The notes beneath the pieces are model-generated. The model ran no database searches, was not told where the DNA came from, and saw only the letters and a list, made by a program, of their open reading frames with translations. Positions 55,397 through 64,000 of a stretch of DNA of 64,000 bases are shown in pieces (the stretch's first letter is position 1; every line of letters begins with the position of its first letter). The stretch comes from Alentia gelatinosa (lineage: Eukaryota > Annelida > Polychaeta > Phyllodocida > Polynoidae), in contig OX465579.1 of NCBI GenBank assembly GCA_950022655.1, positions 16,467,088 to 16,531,087 of the forward strand. Reading direction: 5' to 3'. The position numbers were made by a program, and so were the translations under genes.

Positions 55397-55882
55397 TGGT
55401 GAAATATTGGGAATGATAAAAGGTTATGTAGGTGTTTGGACCATGACGTAAACCTCGGGTTCTCACGGTACACAGACCCGCACACCTCTGGCAAGTGAAC
55501 GTGAAGGTATCAACGCCTTATCACAGGTGTGTGAAGCCGCTATCTGACCGACAGGGCGCCCCGTACAGACTGAAGGTGGGTCCCTCACTGCCTGATAAGG
55601 TAAGGCCTTTGAAGTACGACGCCCCTCAGTTGTACGGTCGACTTGGGGGATTAATGCTACCCAGCTGAAGTGTCCGCTTCTATGGCGAGCACCGTACGTG
55701 AACGATACTGGGATTCCTGATGGAGAATTATTACGAGATGATCTTCCCTCCCTTCGCTATTTTTCAGGATTGTATCGGAATCTTTTTTTTTTTAGTTGTT
55801 TATTGCAATCATTCGCAGGGTGAGTTTTTCAGATACAATATTGGGTAATTGTAATGTCTCTATTTCGATTCTTTTTATGTAA
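55397..55882. other. Unassigned stretch
   Basis: No gene or family recognised. Confidence 0.3.
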
Positions 55883-56163
55883 ACAGGGATGTCAGTTTGG
55901 GGCAGGAAAAAAAGTGGAAACATTTTTCTTGTGGAATTTTTTGCCTCAAAAAGACCGGGGAAACTTGGATAATATGTTCTTGTCGGCCATGGCATGGGCT
56001 AAGGTTCTGTTTGGAGGTTCTAATCACTGTATTATTGGCATAAATGAGGTTAAATTAACATGATCTTTGCTTGACACAAGGGAAGAAATTACATCTAGAT
56101 CTATACTGAATACGAAAAAAAAGTGGATTTCCACGGAAAAATGGAAAATTGACATCTCTGTGT
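55883..56163 (+). mobile_element. Family B element, 281 bp, intact ends
   Basis: ACAGGGATGTCAGTTTGGGG and TTGACATCTCTGTGT invert onto each other; both flanks read GTAA. Core blocks CATTTTTCTTGTGGAATTTT and ATTATTGGCATAAATGAGG are shared with 7.9 kb. Confidence 0.7.
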
Positions 56164-56216
56164 AAAAGGTATTAATGTTATAGTGAAAATACTCACTGTA
56201 GATGTATGGGATGGGG

Positions 56217-56364
56217 TAGACTTGCTTAAGTCTTTGATTATGAATATTCATTAAATGATTAAACACAATCAGAATAAAGTTCATTATAGTATATATCCTT
56301 TTCCGACTGGCCCATGAATCAGTGAGGAGGGTAGCCATAGGAGGCAGTGACTGGAACCAGTCTA
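56217..56364 (+). mobile_element. Family D element, 148 bp, perfect 9-bp duplication
   Basis: TAGACTTGCTTAAGTCTTTG to GTGACTGGAACCAGTCTA; GGGATGGGG flanks both sides exactly (56208-56216 and 56365-56373). Confidence 0.88.
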
Positions 56365-56373
56365 GGGATGGGG

Positions 56374-56720
56374 TAATGAAGAGTAGTATAAGATGGATCT
56401 CATATATGTTTTTATCTTAGCCTTGAATTCCTTTACACTTGCATTTACAATTCTATTTAAAGGGAGAAAAGTATCGCACTGGGATCTCACTGGATTATTG
56501 GAGTGACTGGGGAAAATGCACCCTATTGTTCTTGTTTGTTATTGCGATAGCAAATTACACTAAACCGCGTTAGTAGCACAGGCAAAGGTAAATACAAAAA
56601 AACCCCACTAAGATATGGGCACATTGCCTTGTCATCTCACACTTTTAAATGCGCTGAGTGTAAACTGCAGGTTAATGAAGAACACACCCCATCCTAGGAG
56701 CAAGTCGGATCAGAGACACC
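56374..56720. other. Unassigned stretch
   Basis: TTTTTATCTTAGCCTTGAA at 56411 resembles the start of an eta-type hairpin element, but nothing else of it follows. Confidence 0.3.
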
Positions 56721-57466
56721 CTAAAATGCTGGTTCCACCAACACATAAGCCATAGCGGACTTGTCACAATTTGGTTGTCCTGCTAAATCTTGCTAGGTTT
56801 TGAACAATCGCTTGTATATTTGCCACAAACCATTGGTTTGGTTAAGCACCTTTAACCATACTCTTTCTGTGATATGTCGGCAATAGATCACAAGGTGTCA
56901 TGGTGGTGGAGTACCAAAATAAATATACAACATCGCGAAAAATAGACATATCATTGCGCATGATGTGTCACATCAAAGGACGTAAGACATATCGCGGCAC
57001 TGTAAGATATTTAGTAGAAACTGAACTCGAGTTAGACTTGTCAGTGTTTATGCCACGACGGGCAGGTCGTATATTACTACACGAAGCGTTAGCTGAGTAT
57101 ATTGAGGAACAGACCTGACCAGAGTGGCATAGACACTGACAAGTCTAACTCGAGTTCGGTTTCGTATTTATCCTACCCGGTCTCCGCGATTTTGGATTAC
57201 TAAATATAAATATCGATTAAACAACCAACTGAAGTCCAACCGGAACTTTTGTGTCGAACTGGAACTTTTTTCAGAGCAGCTCACAATCTGGTCGCTGATT
57301 GGTCGATTTTTGTTATGCCCCTAGGGGCATAAATCGCACTTTATGTCATGGCATGCCGCATAAAATCTGCTTATGTTATGCCTATGGACAGTTTTTATTA
57401 GGGGTAGGATAAATCAAGATATAACACGGCAAAAGCATCGTGTTGGCGAAACCAGCACTTAATACT
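56721..57466 (-). mobile_element. Family G split by a hairpin element
   Basis: AAAATGCTGGTTCCACCAAC at the left, GCGAAACCAGCACTTAA at the right. The uninterrupted G order (ACTGTAAGATAT then CAAGATATAACACGG) is restored by removing about 57005-57418. Confidence 0.65.
57005..57418 (-). mobile_element. Hairpin superfamily, zeta subtype, nearly identical arms
   Basis: On the minus strand: TTTATCCTACCCCTAATAAA, GTCCATAGGCATAACATAAG, closing GGGTAGGATAAATACGAAAC. The hairpin arms 57013-57052 and 57128-57167 match at 38 of 40. The apex is the inverse of 57071-57102 (TACTCAGCTAACGCTTCGTG). High arm identity suggests a young copy. Confidence 0.75.
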
Positions 57467-58049
57467 GAATACCCAAACCCATTGTCGTGATGGATGTATG
57501 AAGACATGGGATCTGAACTGGATCTTTAGGGCTGTGGACGAGTAGGGAGCCTGGGGTAGGGACCAGGGTGGGGTGGGGGTTACAGCAGGTTAGGGTTGGG
57601 TCTCAGGTAGGGGTGCGTGTGTACCGTATACGAGGGAGAAGAGTGGGGTGTCGGGGTCGGGGTGGATGGACGTCCTGGCCTTTCCTCTGACCTGCCGCAA
57701 CAGCCTGTCGGCAAACCTCGCCCGTCGCACAAACAAACACGGCTGAGGGCAATTCAAAATACAAGAGTGGTGTTCTCACTCAAATACGCCCGTGTTTAGT
57801 TAGCTCTCCCAAGCCGCCCCGACATGAATTTGAATGAATGGTTCCTCAGGCAGAACACTGGCATAGTCAACAGGGCAAACGTCGCAGTCGCTTAGGGCCC
57901 AGTCTCTCTGCTCCCTCTGGGTGACTGGTTAAAAGTAGGCAGGAATGGCAAGGGTAAGGAGGATGGGTGTGTGTGAGTGTGTGTATGTGTGTGGAGGGGG
58001 TGGGGTGCAGGCGGACCTAGCCTAGCAAGGCGGCTCGGCGACGGGGCCT
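57467..58049. other. Unassigned; G-rich and GT-rich tracts
   Basis: GGGT-rich at 57555-57610 and (GT)n at 57967-57992. No gene recognised. Confidence 0.3.
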
Positions 58050-58290
58050 CCACTCCACACTGGCTCCAGCTAATACTAGACTGATGGCAGGCACTGATAG
58101 TGGGCACACACGGCAGTCAACAAAGGCGCCCCGCGACCTGACACCTAAAGCCTTCTCAGACCGGGCCGACCCCGGGGCTGCCTCCGCCTCCTCCCGCCTC
58201 ACCTACCGGGGCTGCCGACACCCGCCGCCCGACAACCACCCCACGACGGGCGAGCGGACAGCGCCAAGCCCACCAGGCTAGATAGACTCC
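58050..58290. promoter_or_regulatory. CpG-rich island
   Basis: GC-rich and CpG-dense with GCGCCCCGCGACC and CCCGCCGCCCGAC. No supported frame. Possible regulatory block. Confidence 0.2.
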
Positions 58291-58918
58291 ACCTCCCCCA
58301 CCTCACACCCACACGCCTGACCTCAAAGCGCCTCCATGGCCAAACCCTTGTTCTATGGTCTATGTTCTAAGCACAGGCCCAGCCCCCAGGCCCCACCAAC
58401 ACCCTGCGCTGTGAAGGAGTTGATTGAACTAGGCATACCAACAAAACTCCCAAGGAATGTTACAATGTACTAGACCCTTGTTATTGCTTATATACAGGAC
58501 TTAGAATCAGAAAATGACCCACTTCTCCAACGCACGCTCTGCTGGAGGTTTTCAAAAAAAAAAAAAAGGTGAACCAGTGAACCCTAAAAATATGAACACT
58601 GGTGAACACATACTACTTTATAAAATGCAGTTGACTCCCCGACGGGCCAACGGGGAGAAGTCGGGCCAGTGAAAAGTTACCCGCTAACTAGGCCACGCCA
58701 ATTATGTGTGCCTCGGTGAGCAGGGCGGTGAATGGAGGCCTGAGTTATGGGCCTTTCTGCTACGACGAGACCCCATGTATCACGTAGATATGATCAGAGA
58801 AGAGGCCGATGATCAAGACAGGCTCCCACCAACCGTCAACCCACCCCTCCACTTGTACGTTTCTAGTTAGTTATATACAGTCAACTAAAAGGCTGTTCAC
58901 TATGGTGCCCCTATAGCA
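58291..58918. other. Unassigned stretch
   Basis: (A)n at 58556-58567. No gene or family recognised. Confidence 0.3.
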
Positions 58919-59225
58919 CTTTATCCTACCCCTAATATAAAATCCCATAGGCTTAACATTGGGTTTCCGTATGCCACGCTGACTGGCATACGGATTTTTA
59001 TATGCCACTAGTGGCATACAGCATTGTTATCACGTAATATTCCAAAATCGAGGAGATATGGTAGGATAAAATCAAAACCTGATTCGTTTTAATCTTGGCC
59101 ACTGCATTCCACTCCTGAAGTTTTGGCTCCGGACTTCACTCGGCTTCGCCTCATGAAGTCACTTTGCCAAACTCCAGTCGTGGAATACGGTGGCCAAGAT
59201 TAAACCTCATCCAGTTTTACGATAG
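58919..59225 (+). mobile_element. Hairpin superfamily, delta subtype, complete
   Basis: TTTATCCTACCCCTAATATA, CCATAGGCTTAACATTGGGT, GTATGCCACGCTGACTGGCA, closing GGTAGGATAAAATC. Hairpin arms TTTTAATCTTGGCCACTGC and CGGTGGCCAAGATTAAAC. The apex at 59132-59160 is CTTCACTCGGCTTCGCCTCA. It ends GTTTTACGATA and is followed at once by another copy. Confidence 0.78.
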
Positions 59226-59506
59226 TATCCCCCTACCCATCATATAAATCTCCATAGACTTAACATGGTGTGACTGTATGCTATGGTTATGCCATAAAAT
59301 ATTTATATTCCACTGGTGATATATGAAGTTCAAAACGTGATTGGGTAGGATAAAATCTAAACATCACGAAATTTCATTTAATTGTTTATATGCTATTCAT
59401 TATCTTCCGCTACAGATATCACTCAGCTCCACTTCGTAATATCATTCCGCGAAGACAACTCATGCCATATAAACAACCATATGAAATTTCGTGATGTTTC
59501 ATGATA
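59226..59506 (+). mobile_element. Hairpin superfamily, epsilon subtype, complete
   Basis: TATCCCCCTACCCATCATAT, TCTCCATAGACTTAACATGG, closing GGGTAGGATAAAATC. Hairpin arms CATCACGAAATTTCATTTAA and CCATATGAAATTTCGTGATG. The apex at 59415-59443 is TATCACTCAGCTCCACTTCG. End GTTTCATGATA. Confidence 0.75.
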
Positions 59507-60539
59507 GTATTCCTTGACGGTTAAGTTGTAATTCCAATTGAATATGTTAGCCTTGTCTATTGAAGTAGGTTAAGATGATGCGGTACTCCAAGCTTTCAGG
59601 CATAAAAAAACATAGACATTGGGAGTTAGAATTGATACTCCCTAAGTTCATTCACTGAAGACATATTGGTTTAGAGGCTATTCATTAAAAGAGTGATGTC
59701 AGTCTTGCGGTAGTAAATCGAGGATGTAAATGATCTCTTAAACCTGGAGATCACTTCTCAACGGGATTATTGCTTCGCATTGAACTTGAGCGGGAATCCA
59801 GTTGCTTGTTGAGGTGGGGAGTTGGAGTGTCCCCCAACCCCTGTCAAGTTGTGTGTGTTTTAACACAGCCGAACCACTTGTTGGGAAAGGAAAGTTTACC
59901 TGTGTAATGTCGGTAGGAGGTAGGCGTCATTCCGTCGTCTGTGGTTACAACTGGTCCTTCGGAATCCACTACAGGTCCATCTACGAAACCCCAAACGGAT
60001 CAGTTAGTAAACAAGATAAAACGTCGTGATTACTGTCATGATTACATATTACATTAAAGTCAATGAGTGCTACTATGCCATTAACCTCAATACCGGTTCA
60101 TATCCGATGTGATTATACACTTGGTAGAGCTTGGTACATCTTCGCCTTAACTTGGCACTGGTTATACTACAAGAGATTACATTTACATTCACATTTAAGA
60201 CTTTTTATGAATATATAATAATACATGTGTAAAAGGTACATTTTGCTCATTTATCAACTCCCGGTACGTCATGAAGATATTCACACCGGAATTTTTCTAT
60301 CTAAAACTTTACCACAAGTCACCAAGTACCAAAGGGCAATCATTTATCATCATCTCATTTTGTTCCCAAACTTAAAAACGCAAATCCTTTCTGGAGATCC
60401 TTTTCGCCTTATTTCTAAGAGGATTTGGGAGACTTTAAAACTTCCACATTCCGAGACTCCTTACCTTGATTCAATACCCGTTCTATGATGGCCGTAGCGT
60501 AAGGTGGAGGGGGCGAATCTGGAACATAGAGACAGACCA
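59507..60539. other. Unassigned; one open frame without support
   Basis: A forward frame at 60225-60488 is balanced in composition (ends SETPYLDSIPVL) but has no splice signals, no codon bias and no domain I know. The rest is AT-rich. Confidence 0.2.
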
Positions 60540-60800
60540 GTATATCAGATAAGCCTCTCCAAAGACAGTCGACGATGGGCGCCAGGTCGCCAGTCTGGCG
60601 GGTAATTGTCGACCCGCCAGCCCGATAAACACAAAACACGGGCCGCTGGCGCCAGTCTTTAATTGGCCTGCTTTCAATGGAATTAGTGTAGCTTGGCGCT
60701 TCCGTGTCCCCAATATTATACCTGGCGTCCCGCCGACTGGCAACTGAAAGGCTGACATTTAAAGCTCGGCCACTGTGACAGTTGCACCAATCGTCTCGTC
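60540..60800. promoter_or_regulatory. Motif-dense non-repetitive island
   Basis: GGGTAATTGTCGACC, CCCGATAAACACAAAACAC, CTTTAATTGGCC, TTTCAATGGAATTAGTG and CCAATATTATACC fall in 150 bases with repeated GGCGCCAG/CTGGCGCC. Candidate enhancer by motif density. Confidence 0.3.
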
Positions 60801-62046
60801 TCCGGCCAGTTTGTTCAGGATTTGAATGTTCACCCTCCCATAGACATGGACAATGGTCAACTCACTTTATCCTAAGTGTTTTCCATCCACTGGCTTAACA
60901 TACTTATAATAAGATTGCAGTGACAATTGCAATTAACAAGTCGACTAAATCCCTACATGTATTATTTCTTTGATTGCATTATGTTTCCGACCCATATAAA
61001 ACAATTAGTTTAAGTAATTAGGAAAAGGATAACAATATTACTGTTGGTTTTGGTCTAAATGACTTTTCTCCACATCTAGAAAACCAGGAGACACTTGACA
61101 CTGCGACATCTGTCGTCATATTATTTGTCTTAACCTATAACATTTTTTCTTTCTAGATTATATTACTCTCTCACAAGGCATATATCACTACCATTCCATC
61201 GTATTTCCTCTAAAGAACCGGGACATGGTTTTCCTGAAAAAAAGTGGACCAAACCACGTTTCGTATATCAAATGTACATGTACGTACTAACTTTACTTTT
61301 GGCGAAGTTAATCAAGTTTACTAGGCACTTTATCATAGGATTGTTACGGTGGATCAGTTCTACATCCCACGACATATGTCGCCATAACTGGCGACCGTTT
61401 TGGTATATCAGAGATTTGTTATCAATGTATCTACCTCGTGGTAAACAGATAGGTGATTGTGCCTATTTTGTTATCCAGCCACACTTTGGATGAGATGAAA
61501 ACCACTTTAGTCAAGTTATATGACAAAACCTAGCTACTAAGGTGGCTGATTAAGTTTACTGATAACTTATAAATAGGAGTAGTATAGCATCTACTATGTT
61601 CAGATATTTGATAAGAGTTCGATAATAGATATAGATATTACTCTCCTCTAGTTTATTTCTATATAAAACACACTCGTCCTTGTTAGTATACACAATAAAT
61701 ATCAAAAAGGGGGAGCATACATCTGTAATGTTTTAATATAGAGTAAATTGTTATTTTAAATAGATATATATTGCGACTTTGTGATATTTCATATCCGTGA
61801 CATCTACTCTAGCCTGGAGTCTTGGTGCCTATGCTGGACCCTCTATGATCATTCAGCATCCAACCACGAATGCTACAGACAGCAAAAAAGTACTCATTGC
61901 ATTGAGTAAAACGAAGACACTATGTTTCGTCGCCAGCACGCTTGAGACACTACGCTCTGTGATTTGGACGCTACGCTTTGTTTTCAGAAGATAGCGCCTA
62001 TGGTCCCCTTGCACACTTTATTTGTATGCTTTGTGTATGTCCTTGT
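60801..62046. other. Unassigned AT-rich stretch
   Basis: No gene, RNA or shared family seen; frames at 61272 and 61797 have no support. Confidence 0.3.
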
Positions 62047-63120
62047 GGGAATTGGACGCCTTGAGCCTACCTCATTTTAGTTCCGATTAGCGGGTTAGGG
62101 TTAGGGTTGAGTATATATGACTATAAACCAGTATAAGAACACTTTTAAAAGTTTTTTTACATCTAGATGCTCAAGGAAACAAAAATGGGGTAGGCTCAAG
62201 GCGTCCACAGGGTAGGCTCAAGGCGTCCACAGGGTAGGCTCAAGGCATCCAGGGCTCGAATCGTCCTGGGCTCAAGGCATCCATGAACCATGCAACTGTA
62301 CTCATCGTTGCTATCATGCTTCCATTTTTGGGGAGTGACCAATGGACACTATGCTTTGTCATGCCACCCCTTCAATTTGATATCAGAGCTTTGTCTAGAA
62401 TCGACTCAGAAACTTTAAATAATAACTGTCATGCAGCTAAGAAGGTTCATGGACGCCTTGAGCCCAGGACGATTTGAGCCCTGGATGGCTTGAGCCTTTC
62501 TGTGGACGCCTTGAGCCTACCCTGTGGACGCCTTGAGCCTACCCCATTTTGGTGGCCTTGAGTCTCTAGATGTAAAAACTTTTAAAAGTGCAATACATTT
62601 TCGCGCTGACTGGAGGCTCAAACAGTAAAAGCCTCAAGGCATCCAATTCCCGGCTCAAGGCGTCCACAGGGTAGGCTCAAGACGTCCACAGAAAGGCTCA
62701 AGGCGTCCAGGCCTCAAATTGTTCCGGGCTCGATGAACCATCCAGTGATGTCTAATGACAACCAGGCACTAATAGAAGTATAAGGTTCATGGACGCCTTG
62801 AGCCCAGGACGATTCGAGCCCTGAACGCCTTGAGCCTTTCTGTGGACGCCTTGAGCCTACCCTGTGGACGCTTTGAGCCTACCCCATTTTTGTTTCCTTG
62901 AGCATCTAGATGTAAAAAAACTTTGAAAAGTGTACTTAAACTGGTTTATTGTCGTATATACTCAACCCTAACCCTTACCGAACCCTTTTCTAACCCTAAC
63001 CCGCTATTCAGAACTAAAATAAGGTAGGCTCAAGGCGTCCATGGGGTAGGCTCAAGGCGTCCACGTTTTTGCGCTGACAGGAGGCTCAAATGGTAAAAGG
63101 CTCAAGGCGTCCAATTCCTG
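62047..63120. mobile_element. Mosaic inverted-repeat element pair with GGCTCAAGGCGTCC arrays
   Basis: GGGAATTGGACGCCTTGAG (62047) and CTCAAGGCATCCAATTCCC (ending 62651) are inverted termini of a 605-bp unit. A second unit ends GGCTCAAGGCGTCCAATTCC at about 63119. About twenty copies of GGCTCAAGGCGTCC or its inverse are spread inside. Telomere-like GGGTTAGGGTTAGGGTT (62094-62110) and its inverse CCCTAACC-rich partner (62966-63001) lie at the outer flanks of the pair. Non-coding; superfamily not assigned. Confidence 0.6.
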
Positions 63121-64000
63121 AAGTATAAGTAGTATAATGGAACCTGTATAATGCATGTCATAATAAAAGATATACATCTCAAATATTATAAGAATGTCAT
63201 ACCACACAAATCAGTAACATTGGATGAAAGGTCGGATGAAATACTCCTTGTGTCAAATGCATGATATTGGTATTGGACCAAATGCTGATGTCAAAGAACC
63301 CATTGAACACACAAGGGTAGACATTGAATTCCCTATATAAGGCTAACCATACAGTGCTTCCCATACAATCTATTTTGCATTCTATTGTTGAGTGTGATCT
63401 ATTATACATCGATTATGTCACTGAAATGCTGTTATCTCACACTGTCACAGCTGATACTTCATTAAGTTCATAGAGTTTGAAAGTTCCTCTAAATCTAGTA
63501 AATGATATGGCAAAATGCATAAGTAATAGTTTGAACCAAAGCCCAGCTTATGCTCGTATGTATGGAACCTATGGCCGTATGGGATGCTGGAGAGTGGAGG
63601 GGAAGACCTACGTTGGGGGGTTGGCGTAGGGCATGAATGAAACTATGTCGGCCTCGTCGCAGGTTGGCCCTCGCCACACACAAACAAATATGGCCGCGTC
63701 CATGAGCGCCGTACACGGTCTCACCAAAGTCAGTGTTGACGGCATGACTCGGCCGTGACAGCCCTTAAAAAGCGTAATACAACTCACCTGGAATTATAAT
63801 TCTACTCCAGTGGTAAGGATTACAACATATGGAAGTGTGCTCCTCATATGAATTGCAGTTTGATAGCCGTTTGAGCTCAGAATGATCTACGACATCGGAC
63901 CACCGCCACACTTGACAACATAGCACATGTGGGGCGATGGTACGCCGACCCAACCGCTGCTCCGGCCGGGGAAGCAGTACGCACTCCGTTGCCTCCCCAC
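63121..64000. other. Unassigned right end
   Basis: No gene, RNA or shared family recognised up to the window edge. The last 100 bases are moderately CpG-rich. Confidence 0.3.

Noticed and set aside
60225..60488. 87-codon plus-strand gene
   Set aside because: No codon bias, splice signals or recognisable domain; chance open frames of this size are expected in 64 kb.

Overview
This is a gene-poor piece of a eukaryotic, almost certainly animal, nuclear genome. The evidence is a complete lack of dense ORFs, tRNA-derived SINEs with A and B boxes, many short non-autonomous DNA transposons with terminal inverted repeats and target-site duplications, long microsatellites and minisatellites, TTAGGG-type telomere-like tracts, and scattered CpG-dense islands. 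The SINE body carries a TTTAACGTCC-type motif that I associate with lophotrochozoan, especially molluscan, SINEs. A marine invertebrate such as a mollusc is my best guess, but the sequence does not prove it.

Most of the identifiable sequence is repeats, and several families recur across the window. (1) A hairpin superfamily of about 22 loci is the most striking content. Each copy has a first domain bounded by TTTATC..ACCC and GGGT..GATAAA with an internal CCATAGGCTTAACAT-like block. This is followed by a long hairpin whose apex is always close to ACTCGGCTTCGCCTCGTG, while the hairpin arms differ completely between subfamilies (called alpha, beta, gamma, delta, epsilon, zeta, eta and A-type here) yet stay self-complementary. 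(2) Family D elements start TAGACTTGCTCAAGTC, end CCAGTCTA and make 9-bp target duplications. (3) Family C is hAT-like with CAGGGGCCCGTT ends. (4) Family B is MITE-like with ACAGAGATGTCA ends. (5) Family G has AAGTGCTGGTTCCACCAACAC ends. (6) Family M has 9-bp duplications and arrays of ACTCGACCCG. (7) Family U is a longer repeat that carries a SINE at the same site in two of three copies. Nesting gives a relative history: hairpin elements lie inside B/C/D/G-type hosts and not the reverse, so they look like the younger layer.

Several tandem arrays look like amplified transposon ends. The 47-bp array at 10.4-11.7 kb matches the end of family D, and the 73-bp array at 28.6-29.2 kb matches the end of a TTATCCACC-type hairpin element. 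Other arrays have units of 43 bp (1.6-2.3 kb), 15 bp (18.2-19.0 kb), 55 bp (21.9-22.5 kb) and 22 bp (32.7-33.2 kb). The longest open frames in the window are translations of these arrays and are not genes.

Host-gene content is slight. The best candidate is an internal coding exon at 24079-24230 (plus strand) with a pyrimidine-rich acceptor, a GT donor, GC-rich third positions and a VKEEP sumoylation-like motif. A 72-nt exon candidate at 29763-29834 is in compatible phase. A minus-strand stop-free stretch at 45372-45650 may be an exon or a relic. Between repeats lie non-repetitive CpG-dense islands with clusters of ATTA, TTATGG, SOX-like, GATA-like and E-box motifs (for example 25.3-25.6, 27.6-28.0, 43.9-44.5, 53.3-53.8 and 60.5-60.8 kb). 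They are reasonable candidates for cis-regulatory modules in the intron or flank of a regulatory gene; this is inference only.
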